Shown here one piece after another: positions 48,668-56,687 of a DNA stretch of 64,000 nucleotides (positions are counted from its first letter, which is position 1; the number at the start of each line of letters is the position of its first letter). The stretch spans positions 1 through 64,000 of IMG/VR virus record IMGVR_UViG_3300046167_000585, one strand, 5' to 3'. The translations under genes and the position numbers were made by a program. This stretch comes from a virus. The notes under the pieces are model-generated. The model was given only the letters and a program-made list of their open reading frames with translations. It ran no database searches and had not been told where the DNA came from.

Positions 48668-50449
48668 ATGAATATTCAATTACACAACGAGTTAGAATAC
48701 TCAAAGAGAATGCGTAACAATCTAATACTCAACGATGTATTAGACGAAATACCTACAAAAATTACAGAAGCACTGACTATAGCTATTAATAGTTATAGAT
48801 CAGGTAGTTATTATCAATCTAAACAAGATAGAATAAATAACCTTCCTAATACTGTAGAGATAGTAACTAATATACTTGCTATTATTCTATCTTCTAATCG
48901 TCCAAAACCTATCCAAGGCGTAGCTACTGAACTAGGTTTTACTTTAGGCTATCGGAATCAAATTAGTGCTGTCAAAACAGGTGCTGAAATATTATCAATA
49001 TGTCACGGTAAATTGTATGATATACAATTGAATAATGATAGTACTGAAATAGTACCTAAATACAAGTTAACAACTGATACAGTTGATAAAATAAATGTAT
49101 TACAATATTTACCACCAATGCTACAGAAACCTAATGATTGGATATCCAATACAGACGGTGGATGGCTATGGGAGCGTAAATCTATCATTCTAGGCAAAGG
49201 CACTCATCACAATAAGCCTCAAGCTTATGATGCACTCAACTTATTACAATCAGTTGCTTGGACAATAGATATACCAACCTATACTAACTTTGTTAATACT
49301 AATGAAGCTATGGACAATGACCAATTTGAGCGTGTAGTACGCGATTACTTTGGTAAACCATTCTATTTCGTATGGCGTTATGACAAACGAGGTAGATCAT
49401 ACTCATCAGGTTACGACTTAAATGTCCAATCTAACGAGTATGGTAAAGCATTACTATCATTATTTAACAAACAGGTAGTAACTAACCTGGATAACCTAAA
49501 GATTGCTATTGCTGGTCATGCTGGTCATGATAAATTAACATGGTCAGAGCGTATCAATTGGTTTAATCAACAATTAAACTTTAATATTGATACATTTGAC
49601 GAACCAATACTAGGTTCTAAAGCAATACAAGCATATCTAGACAGTAAGAAAGGTATTGCTACAGGTTATACAATGAGTATTGACGCTACTGCATCAGGTT
49701 TACAGGTAATGTCAGCATTATCAGGTTGTAAAGTAACTGCTAAAGCATGTAATATGGTCAATACAGGTAACAGAGAAGATATTTATCAGTTTGTTACAGA
49801 CAAAATGAATAAACTATTGAAACCTGCAGATCAAGTTACACGCAGTGATGTCAAGAAACCTGTTATGACTACATTCTATAACTCAGAAGCTAATCCTAAA
49901 GAAACATTCACAGAGCCTCAATTAGAAGCATTCTACGCATCGTTAGACGATACATTACCAGGTGCGTTAGATGTTATGGATGCTATTAATGAGTTCTGGG
50001 ATTTTGACTCTGATGTACACATGTGGACATTACCAGATGGTCATGTAGCTAAAGTACCAGTTACTGAAATGACTAATATCCGTATTGAAGTTGATGAGCT
50101 TAATCATCGTACATTCACATACAGATATAACAAACAACAACCTTCTGAGAACTACAGAAGTTTAGTTGCTAATATAGTACATAGTGTTGATGGCTATGTA
50201 GCTAGAGAAATGGTTAGACGATGCCATGCTATGAAAATCGAACTTGTCCATATCCATGATTGTTTTGTATTTAGTCCTAATTACCTTCAAATAGTGTGTC
50301 AAACATACAGAGAAATATTAGCTGAAATTGCTAATAGTGACTTGTTATCTGACATTCTTAGTGAAATTAGTGGTAAATATGTACCTGTTACTAAACATTC
50401 TACTGATTTAGCTAAAGAAATTCTAAACAGCCAATATATGCTGTCATAA
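48668..50449 (+). CDS. single-chain T7-family RNA polymerase (N4 RNAPII-like)
   Basis: This 593-residue polymerase has all four signature motifs: DxxGR at about residue 240 (DKRGRSYS), motif A at 338 (SIDATASGLQVMSAL), motif B at about 392-405 (RSDVKKPVMTTFYNSEA) and motif C at 529 (HIHDCFVFS). It is far shorter than T7 polymerase (883), missing most of the N-terminal domain. N4 RNAPII, by contrast, is two subunits of 269 and 404 residues. It likely transcribes the replication genes. Its start has GGAG 6 bases upstream and lies 28 bases after a terminator. Confidence 0.92.
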   Translation: MNIQLHNELEYSKRMRNNLILNDVLDEIPTKITEALTIAINSYRSGSYYQSKQDRINNLPNTVEIVTNILAIILSSNRPKPIQGVATELGFTLGYRNQISAVKTGAEILSICHGKLYDIQLNNDSTEIVPKYKLTTDTVDKINVLQYLPPMLQKPNDWISNTDGGWLWERKSIILGKGTHHNKPQAYDALNLLQSVAWTIDIPTYTNFVNTNEAMDNDQFERVVRDYFGKPFYFVWRYDKRGRSYSSGYDLNVQSNEYGKALLSLFNKQVVTNLDNLKIAIAGHAGHDKLTWSERINWFNQQLNFNIDTFDEPILGSKAIQAYLDSKKGIATGYTMSIDATASGLQVMSALSGCKVTAKACNMVNTGNREDIYQFVTDKMNKLLKPADQVTRSDVKKPVMTTFYNSEANPKETFTEPQLEAFYASLDDTLPGALDVMDAINEFWDFDSDVHMWTLPDGHVAKVPVTEMTNIRIEVDELNHRTFTYRYNKQQPSENYRSLVANIVHSVDGYVAREMVRRCHAMKIELVHIHDCFVFSPNYLQIVCQTYREILAEIANSDLLSDILSEISGKYVPVTKHSTDLAKEILNSQYMLS

Positions 50450-50468
50450 TGAATCACATTTTATAATT

Positions 50469-50511
50469 AACTGACTTATCTCATTTACGAGGTGAGTCAG
50501 TTATTTTTTTC
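50469..50511 (+). terminator. intrinsic terminator after the RNA polymerase gene
   Basis: AACTGACTTATCTC pairs with GAGGTGAGTCAGTT over 14 positions (two are G-T) around a six-base loop, followed by ATTTTTTTCTTTC. A classic terminator, 20 bases after the polymerase stop codon. The replication operon downstream therefore needs its own promoter. Confidence 0.85.
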
Positions 50512-50524
50512 TTTCAGTTTGTAC

Positions 50525-50539
50525 CCGTTCTCCGAACGG
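50525..50539 (+). promoter_or_regulatory. candidate N4-type hairpin promoter for the replication operon
   Basis: CCGTTC (50525-50530), TCC loop, GAACGG (50534-50539): a perfect six-base stem with a three-base loop, followed by TTCTTTAAA. N4 vRNAP promoters P2 and P3, read on the non-template strand, are five-base stems with TCC loops followed by TTTT. The match in loop, stem size and downstream T-run is close; the GG at the N4 start site is missing. It could instead be a second terminator. Confidence 0.45.
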
Positions 50540-50621
50540 TTCTTTAAATATATCAAACTTAACTCTGTACTATTGATTTGATATACTTTTTACTAAAATT
50601 ATCTTAACCCTAGGGGGGACT

Positions 50622-50816
50622 ATGCAAGTTTTTAAAATTAATCCTTGTGAACTTAGAGGTTGCCTTAATAATCATAAAGGTACCTGTTCATTGGATAAGA
50701 TGGCTATACAAGTATTTGCAGAGCCTCTAGCGTATTTTCAAGATGCTAGTATTTGTGAAGTAAGACAACAAATTAATGTCTATCGTACAGAAAATTTAAT
50801 CGAGAACAAACAATGA
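50622..50816 (+). CDS. small cysteine-rich protein
   Basis: This 64-residue protein (MQVFKINPCELRGCLNNHKG) has four cysteines (C9, C14, C22, C43 by count) that could bind a metal. A six-G ribosome site precedes the start. Its stop overlaps the helicase start (ATGA). It opens the replication operon; function unknown. Confidence 0.6.
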   Translation: MQVFKINPCELRGCLNNHKGTCSLDKMAIQVFAEPLAYFQDASICEVRQQINVYRTENLIENKQ

Positions 50817-52189
50817 AAAAATTCACTCTTTCAGGCAATCAACAACACAATTTGACTGCTCAACAGCAAGCTGTTGTAGATAGTAACGAGCCTACAGTCA
50901 TAGTTAATGCTGTAGCTGGTAGTGGTAAGACTGCTACGCTTATGCATCTAGCTACAAGATACCGAAAAGGCATCTATCTAGCTTTTAACAAGGCTATTGT
51001 TAAAGATGTAGTGCCTAAACTGCCTTTAGGCTGGCAATGCAAAACATTTAATGCTTTTGGCTTAGCTATGACTAAAAAACATTATCCATATGCAACTGTT
51101 AACTTTAACAAGTACAACAATCTTGGTGTACATCCTAGTGCTAAAGCATTAGTTGGTAAGCATATGAACATGAATGGCAATATATCTAAAGACTCTTGGA
51201 AAGAGACTTGTGACAGATTCAAAGTGCCATATAACTTTGCAGCAGAAGCTAAAGATATTATGCAAGAAGGTCAAGAAAACACTAATGTTATTAGTGGTGA
51301 AGATATGCTTCAATATCCTATTGACAATGGTTGGAAGTCAGAAGAATATGAAATTGTTCTTATTGACGAGTGCCAGGATCTAAATCCACAACAAATAGCT
51401 TTCTTAACTTGTATTCCTACTAAACGCATTGTGTTTGTAGGTGATACTAATCAAGCTATTTATGGTTTCAGAGGTAGTGATCCATATGCTATGGACAGAA
51501 TTAGAGAACACTACTCACCTGTAGAATATGAACTTACAGAAAGCTTCAGATGTCCTACAGAAGTTATTTCTACTGTTAAACACATAGTACCTGCTATCAC
51601 TAGTAATAAAACAGGAGGACAAATCGACACTGTCAATGGTAATGCAGAAATAGATTTTCCAGATGAATGTTTTATTATCAGTAGAACAAATAATAATTTA
51701 GTTAAGCTTGCTTACAAATTCATCCAAGAAAACAAACATTTTTCTATTGGTGGCACATTCATTACTCAACTTAAAAAAGACTTAAATAGAGTATTTAATG
51801 GAGCTAGTAGCCTTACTGCTATGCGAGATAATGTTATTAACCAATATGAAAAAGAAATTACAAGAGCTAAAGGTCACAAATGGAGCATTACTGGCATAGA
51901 AAATAAATATGACAGCTTGCTTGCTATTATTAATGTAGCTGCAAGTCCTAGTGACATTGCAACATTTGTTAAAAACTTAGCTATGCATTCAGACAGTGCT
52001 AGCTGTAGAAAGCTAATGACTATTCATGCAGCTAAAGGTCTTGAATCGCCCACAGTTTATTTTATCAAAGCTGATACCTGTGACTATTTCAAAGAAAAAA
52101 CAGATATACAGTGGGAAAAACAACAAGAAGATAACTTATATTATGTTGCTTGTACAAGAGCACTTGATAAACTTGTATTTGTAAAGTAA
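50813..52189 (+). CDS. UvrD/Rep-type SF1 DNA helicase
   Basis: This 458-residue helicase has a Walker A at 34-40 (AVAGSGKT), DExQ-type motif II at about 184 (LIDECQDLNPQQ), motif III (FVGDTNQAIYGFRGSD), motif V (TIHAAKGLESPTVYF) and motif VI (YVACTRALDKLVFV). It is shorter than UvrD (about 720) and lacks large inserts, as in many phage versions. It unwinds DNA in replication or recombination. Coupled to both neighbours by overlapping start and stop codons. Confidence 0.9.
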   Translation: MKKFTLSGNQQHNLTAQQQAVVDSNEPTVIVNAVAGSGKTATLMHLATRYRKGIYLAFNKAIVKDVVPKLPLGWQCKTFNAFGLAMTKKHYPYATVNFNKYNNLGVHPSAKALVGKHMNMNGNISKDSWKETCDRFKVPYNFAAEAKDIMQEGQENTNVISGEDMLQYPIDNGWKSEEYEIVLIDECQDLNPQQIAFLTCIPTKRIVFVGDTNQAIYGFRGSDPYAMDRIREHYSPVEYELTESFRCPTEVISTVKHIVPAITSNKTGGQIDTVNGNAEIDFPDECFIISRTNNNLVKLAYKFIQENKHFSIGGTFITQLKKDLNRVFNGASSLTAMRDNVINQYEKEITRAKGHKWSITGIENKYDSLLAIINVAASPSDIATFVKNLAMHSDSASCRKLMTIHAAKGLESPTVYFIKADTCDYFKEKTDIQWEKQQEDNLYYVACTRALDKLVFVK

Positions 52190-52488
52190 TGGAAATATTA
52201 GAATTTAATCAAATAGAGCCTGGTATGAAGGTTCTATACAAGATAAAAGAAGATAGTAACGAATTCTTTACTACTTCCGTTATATCAACATCAAAAGGAC
52301 ATCCTGGAATCAATGTCGTAAGACTAATGGGAGGCTTTGAAATTGTTTATGTAACTGAAAACTTTCTTGTATCTGACAAGATTGCAATTAAACAATTGCC
52401 AGCATTGTTATACAAAGATAATCCTCAAAATCGTACACAGTTACTATTAGAGGACATAGAAATATTCCCTAACTTAGGAGAAGACTAA
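52189..52488 (+). CDS. small unidentified protein of the replication operon
   Basis: This 99-residue protein (MEILEFNQIEPGMKVLYKIK) is beta-rich with EFFTTSVISTSKGHPGINVV. Its start and stop overlap neighbours by one base each (TAATG). No family was recognised. Confidence 0.6.
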   Translation: MEILEFNQIEPGMKVLYKIKEDSNEFFTTSVISTSKGHPGINVVRLMGGFEIVYVTENFLVSDKIAIKQLPALLYKDNPQNRTQLLLEDIEIFPNLGED

Positions 52489-52937
52489 TGGGTAGACACT
52501 ACGATGGCGACATAAGTGGCAAATTCTGGTTTGCTGTACAGTCTAGTGACGATGGTGAGTATTTTGGTGCAATAGATATTACAGAAAGAAATACAGATAA
52601 TGACGATGATGAGGACTTTGATGATGACTATTATTCAGATTTTGTTGATTATGTTATTTATTTTTCTGATATTGACAAGGTAAAGGCTGGTATAGATCTT
52701 TGCAAACGTCAATTAAGAGGTAATTACATAATCTTAAATGAATTTTTTTCAAGTGGCAGTGGTTATAACGATGAAATGATTATTGAGCATTATGAAAAAA
52801 CTAGAGGCATTCATATTAATGAAGATTTTTTAAGAGAACAGCTGACAATATTTGCAAGATTAAATTTTGGAACACAAATATTATTATATTTCAATGAAAA
52901 TCCTGGTGAAGATTGTCACTTTACAGCGGAGATGTAA
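52488..52937 (+). CDS. small acidic protein of the replication operon
   Basis: This 149-residue protein has an acidic loop (NDDDEDFDDDYYSDF) between an N-terminal beta region (GKFWFAVQSSDDGEYFGAID) and a helical C-terminal half. The YFGAIDITER and DYVIYFSDIDKVKAG phrases may be conserved. It is coupled by one-base overlaps. Function unknown. Confidence 0.6.
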   Translation: MGRHYDGDISGKFWFAVQSSDDGEYFGAIDITERNTDNDDDEDFDDDYYSDFVDYVIYFSDIDKVKAGIDLCKRQLRGNYIILNEFFSSGSGYNDEMIIEHYEKTRGIHINEDFLREQLTIFARLNFGTQILLYFNENPGEDCHFTAEM

Positions 52938-53143
52938 TGAATAAATATATTTTTTTAAGAAGTAAAGATATGTACATTGACGATTTAGGAAATGTATATG
53001 AAGCTACTAAAAATGGTAATGTTGATACTGAAAAGTTTAAAACATTACTTCATTTTAACGGTGTCTGGTGGAATACGCTTTCACCTCGTGACTATGAAAT
53101 AGTTAATACGATATGGCGCAAATTTTTAAAACTAAACGATTAG
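52937..53143 (+). CDS. small unidentified protein
   Basis: I start at 52937 (MNKYIFLRSKDMYIDDLGNV) because it overlaps the upstream stop in TAATG and GGAG is near; a longer frame lies inside the previous gene. The 68-residue product is alpha/beta with WWNTLSPRDYEIVNTIWR. Function unknown. Confidence 0.55.
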   Translation: MNKYIFLRSKDMYIDDLGNVYEATKNGNVDTEKFKTLLHFNGVWWNTLSPRDYEIVNTIWRKFLKLND

Positions 53144-53152
53144 GAGAATATC

Positions 53153-53350
53153 GTGGGACAAATGAAAGCATACGCTGAGTGGGCAAAAGACAAAGGCTAC
53201 TTAAATGACAACTATGAACCTACTAATCCAAACGCTAATAGCATGGATTATGTAGATGAGTTTGTAAAAATACGTGATAAACAACGTAGTTCAAATATGG
53301 CTTCCAGCCATTTAACTAACTTTATTAATAAACCCAAGGAGACAACATGA
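53153..53350 (+). CDS. small protein with GTG start
   Basis: The start is GTG at 53153 with AGGAG 6 bases upstream. The 65-residue product (GQMKAYAEWAKDKGYLNDNY) is acidic and partly disordered. Its stop overlaps the next start (ATGA). Unknown function. Confidence 0.55.
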   Translation: MGQMKAYAEWAKDKGYLNDNYEPTNPNANSMDYVDEFVKIRDKQRSSNMASSHLTNFINKPKETT

Positions 53351-53994
53351 GAATGTCATATCAAAAACAAAATGACCTTAAAGACGCTGTTCTTAAAGAT
53401 TTATATGATGCACCTATGCAAAAAATTAGTGATAAGAAAGGTGCATTAGTTTTACGTAATCACTCTGAATGGATTAAACCTTTAATGCCTCTTATCAATC
53501 AGTTACCTCATGGTATGGTGTCAACTAGTGACACTATTAGACTTGAAGTTCCTGAATTAACACTTGAAGCAAGAGAGCTAGCTCAAATAACAACATCTGA
53601 AGAAAGTTGGGATAACACTTGTGCAAAAACTACTTGGACACAGTATTCAGATGCTAAGTTACCTATTATGACTAAAGGTACTGGTTGGAATTCTCAAGAA
53701 ATTGATATTCCATTGCAAGATGGTATGCGTGAAGAAGTTATTGCTTTGAGACTTGAAGAATATCAAATCGATCAAGAGAAAAGACAAATGCGTAAGTATT
53801 TACAAACTACTATGGAAATTCATAATACAACAACTAAGTTGCGTAAAGTATTTCCTAGCACTTTACAAAAATACATTCCCGCTGAACCACCTAGAAAACC
53901 AAAACAAACTAGATTACCAGTAGACCTTCCAGATGAAGTGTCTGTACCTGGCAATCTTAAACAGCGTTTAACTGAAAACTTATTAGATAATTAA
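53347..53994 (+). CDS. unidentified protein before the MoxR/VWA pair
   Basis: This 215-residue soluble protein begins MRMSYQKQNDLKDAVLKDLY. A helical N-terminal part is followed by a beta-rich middle (LPIMTKGTGWNSQEIDIPLQ), a coiled coil (EEYQIDQEKRQMRKYLQTTM) and a Pro-rich basic linker (EPPRKPKQTRLP). Location immediately before the ATPase suggests it works with the MoxR/VWA pair. No family was recognised. Confidence 0.6.
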   Translation: MRMSYQKQNDLKDAVLKDLYDAPMQKISDKKGALVLRNHSEWIKPLMPLINQLPHGMVSTSDTIRLEVPELTLEARELAQITTSEESWDNTCAKTTWTQYSDAKLPIMTKGTGWNSQEIDIPLQDGMREEVIALRLEEYQIDQEKRQMRKYLQTTMEIHNTTTKLRKVFPSTLQKYIPAEPPRKPKQTRLPVDLPDEVSVPGNLKQRLTENLLDN

Positions 53995-54003
53995 GGAGCA
54001 CTA

Positions 54004-55032
54004 ATGATTGAAATCTCATCTTCTGCTATGGTAGATGCACTAGACAGTGTATTACTATCTAAGCTAACACCTATGCTAGTAGGCTCACCAGGTATTGGTA
54101 AGTCTGACATTGTTAAGCTAGTTGCTAAAAAACATAATCTTAAATTGATTGACGTACGTCTAGCACAATCAGATCCAACAGATTTGAATGGCTTTCCTAC
54201 ACTACAAAGTGATGGACAGCGTATGGATTATGCACCACCAACTACGTTTCCACTAGAAAAACTAGACCAGATTCCAGAAGGACATGATGGCTGGTTATTA
54301 TTTCTAGATGAAATCAATGCAGCACCACCATCTATCCAAGCAGCAGCTTACAAGCTAGTCTTAGATAGACAAATAGGTGCACATAACTTACACAAGCGTG
54401 TAGCTATTGTGTGTGCAGGCAACAAAGCAACAGATAAAGCTATTGTAAATAGACTATCTACTGCTATGCAATCCAGAATGATTCATTTGAATCTTATGGT
54501 AGATCCAGAAGCTTGGTTAGATTGGGCAAATGCATCAGATATTGACCACAGAGTCATATCGTTCATTAAATTTAGACCTGAGTTACTACATAAATTTAAT
54601 CCTAGTCATGCAGATGACACATTTGCTTCACCACGTACATGGGAATTCTTATCTAAAATTATTAAAGATAAGATTAAGTTCACTAGAACAGACCATGCAG
54701 TGCTTACAGGTACTGTAGGCGAAGGTCCAGCTACTGAGTTTAGAGCATTCTGTGAGGTTTACAAAGACTTACCGACTATTGAAGATATGATTGAAAATCC
54801 AACAGCAATTAGTATTCCTAATGAGCCAGGACATCAATATGCAATGACTACTTTGATAAGTCATCATTCTAATGATGATACAATTGAGCCATTGATGATA
54901 GTTATTAAGAAATTACCAATTGAATTTCAAGTAGTTGTATTGAAAGATATTTATTCTATAGCACCTGAGTTAAAACAAAATCCAATTATTCAAGACTGGA
55001 TTAATAAAAACGCAGATAAACTATTCGGTTAA
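54004..55032 (+). CDS. MoxR-type AAA+ ATPase (N4 gp24-like)
   Basis: This 342-residue ATPase has Walker A at 27-34 (GSPGIGKS), Walker B at about 100 (LLFLDEINAAPPSIQAAAYK), a sensor-1 asparagine (VCAGNKATDKAIVNR) and an arginine-finger-type end (TAMQSRMIHL). MoxR ATPases act as chaperones for VWA-domain partners, and the partner gene follows after four bases. N4 carries the same pair as gp24 and gp25. Start has AAGGAG 6 bases upstream. Confidence 0.88.
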   Translation: MIEISSSAMVDALDSVLLSKLTPMLVGSPGIGKSDIVKLVAKKHNLKLIDVRLAQSDPTDLNGFPTLQSDGQRMDYAPPTTFPLEKLDQIPEGHDGWLLFLDEINAAPPSIQAAAYKLVLDRQIGAHNLHKRVAIVCAGNKATDKAIVNRLSTAMQSRMIHLNLMVDPEAWLDWANASDIDHRVISFIKFRPELLHKFNPSHADDTFASPRTWEFLSKIIKDKIKFTRTDHAVLTGTVGEGPATEFRAFCEVYKDLPTIEDMIENPTAISIPNEPGHQYAMTTLISHHSNDDTIEPLMIVIKKLPIEFQVVVLKDIYSIAPELKQNPIIQDWINKNADKLFG

Positions 55033-55036
55033 TCTA

Positions 55037-56161
55037 ATGGAATACGAACAAGCAGATACTCAACTTAGACATGCTAAGATAGATTTGATGACTAAATCAG
55101 TCTTCTTATCTACTATTTGTCTAAGTCTAAAGCATGAGTTTACTGACAAGTTGCCTACTGCTGGTACTAATGGAATATCTATTTTGTACAATCCAGAGTT
55201 TCTTGAAAAGCTTTCACCACAAGAACGTACTGGGCTACTGGCACACGAAGTGTGGCATGTAGCCTTTAATCACTTAACCAGACTTGGTGACAAAGATAAA
55301 ATATTGTGGAACAAAGCAGGTGACTATGTCATTAACTACATGTTAGAACAAAGCGGTATGACTATCCCAAGAGGAGGTTTACTAGACCCTAGGTTTGCAA
55401 ACATGAGTACTGAAGAAGTCTACAACATTATTAAAGAAGAAGAACCTGAAGGAGGTCCAGGCGGAGACTTTGAAAGCGATTTATTAGAACCACCACCAGG
55501 TCTAGATGAGGGAGGTGTGTCTGACAAAATCACTGATATGATTGTTAAAGCTCAGCTACAATCTAAAATTGCTAATAAAGATAAAGGTGAGATACCAGGA
55601 GAGATAGCAAGAGCTATAGATGATCTCATAAATCCTAAACTACCTTGGTATGAGATACTACAAAGATTTATGTCTGACTTAGCAAAAGATGACTATTCTT
55701 GGGCTAGACCTAACAAACGCTTTTATCCTAATCATTACTTACCTAGTCAACAATCGTTTACTTTAGGTAAGGTTGTAGTGGCTATAGATACCAGTGGCAG
55801 TGTAAGCCAACAAGAAATTACTGAAATGCTTAGTGAAATTGAAAATATTCGTGAAACTTTCAAACCTGAAAAACTTACAATCATAGATTGTGATGCTGAA
55901 ATACATAATATTTATGATGTAGAAAAATATGATAACATCTTAGAATTAGAATTTCATGGATACGGAGGCACAGATTTTCAGCCTGTAATTGAACACTGTA
56001 ATCAAGTTAATCCTGATGTACTAATCTATTTCACTGACTTATATGCAGAAGATGTTCGTGATGTAGGGGATTATCCAATTATATGGATATGTACAGATAA
56101 TAATCCTGATGTACAGCCCGTAGGCGAGACAATCTATTTAAAACCTGATGGAAATAGATAA
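55037..56161 (+). CDS. VWA / zinc-metallopeptidase-like partner of MoxR (DUF2201, N4 gp25-like)
   Basis: This 374-residue protein has an N-terminal peptidase-like domain with HEVWH at residues 70-74 (HExxH), followed by GDYVINYML. After an acidic, Gly/Pro-rich linker (about 135-165) comes a C-terminal VWA-like domain with a MIDAS-type DTSGSVS near residue 251 and GGTDFQP later. Together with MoxR it forms a known ATPase-VWA pair of unproven function in N4-like phages. Confidence 0.88.
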   Translation: MEYEQADTQLRHAKIDLMTKSVFLSTICLSLKHEFTDKLPTAGTNGISILYNPEFLEKLSPQERTGLLAHEVWHVAFNHLTRLGDKDKILWNKAGDYVINYMLEQSGMTIPRGGLLDPRFANMSTEEVYNIIKEEEPEGGPGGDFESDLLEPPPGLDEGGVSDKITDMIVKAQLQSKIANKDKGEIPGEIARAIDDLINPKLPWYEILQRFMSDLAKDDYSWARPNKRFYPNHYLPSQQSFTLGKVVVAIDTSGSVSQQEITEMLSEIENIRETFKPEKLTIIDCDAEIHNIYDVEKYDNILELEFHGYGGTDFQPVIEHCNQVNPDVLIYFTDLYAEDVRDVGDYPIIWICTDNNPDVQPVGETIYLKPDGNR

Positions 56162-56381
56162 AATACCTTTAGAGTATTTAGTAGAAACGCTTGCTAAAGC
56201 ACTATGTTTTGAAAAATACGTAGCAATTAACAATATTGAAGACTTTGAAAGTGTTGATACAGATGATGCTTTAGTTTTTTATGAAGAACGAGCAGAACTC
56301 TATCTACATAAATCCTATGAATTACTTAGCCTATTTCATGGCTTTGAAGATTCAGATAGTATTACTGATACTTTACATTAA
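56148..56381 (+). CDS. small acidic protein
   Basis: This 77-residue helical, acidic protein (MEIDKIPLEYLVETLAKALC) overlaps the upstream gene by 14 bases. No motif. It sits between the VWA gene and the DNA polymerase. Confidence 0.55.
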   Translation: MEIDKIPLEYLVETLAKALCFEKYVAINNIEDFESVDTDDALVFYEERAELYLHKSYELLSLFHGFEDSDSITDTLH

Positions 56382-56393
56382 CTAAGGACTAAT

Positions 56394-56687
56394 ATGCGAA
56401 ATATCCATTTTGGTAGTGGAGAAATCACTACGCTCATCTTAATTAAAGAAGATGCTATAGTTGAAAGCGATATTAGAAAACATTATCTTACTCCTTTAGA
56501 AACACGAGGTATAAATCAAGATAATGTCGCAGTCTATGGTCTGTTATATGAAGATAGCAAGATAAAAGCAGATCTAGGTAAGAACTATCTTAGAATGCTA
56601 TTATCTAAAATTAATAAAATAGGAACTGTTCAAAATCTTATTGTTGCTGATACTAGTTATTTCAAATGGCTTATCAAAAAAGCCTAA
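56394..56687 (+). CDS. DNA polymerase fragment 1 (N-terminus)
   Basis: This 97-residue piece starts at the real start (MRNIHFGSGEITTLILIKED). In the corrected frame it continues WLIKK-PKITDCYGETF into the next piece. The TAA stop is a product of the frame error at 56676-56681. Confidence 0.7.
   Translation: MRNIHFGSGEITTLILIKEDAIVESDIRKHYLTPLETRGINQDNVAVYGLLYEDSKIKADLGKNYLRMLLSKINKIGTVQNLIVADTSYFKWLIKKA

Noticed and set aside
55785-56465. CTATAG matches in coding DNA (for example near 55785 and 56453) as promoters
   Set aside because: This six-base word occurs often by chance in AT-rich coding DNA and lacks the flanking similarity of the intergenic copies.
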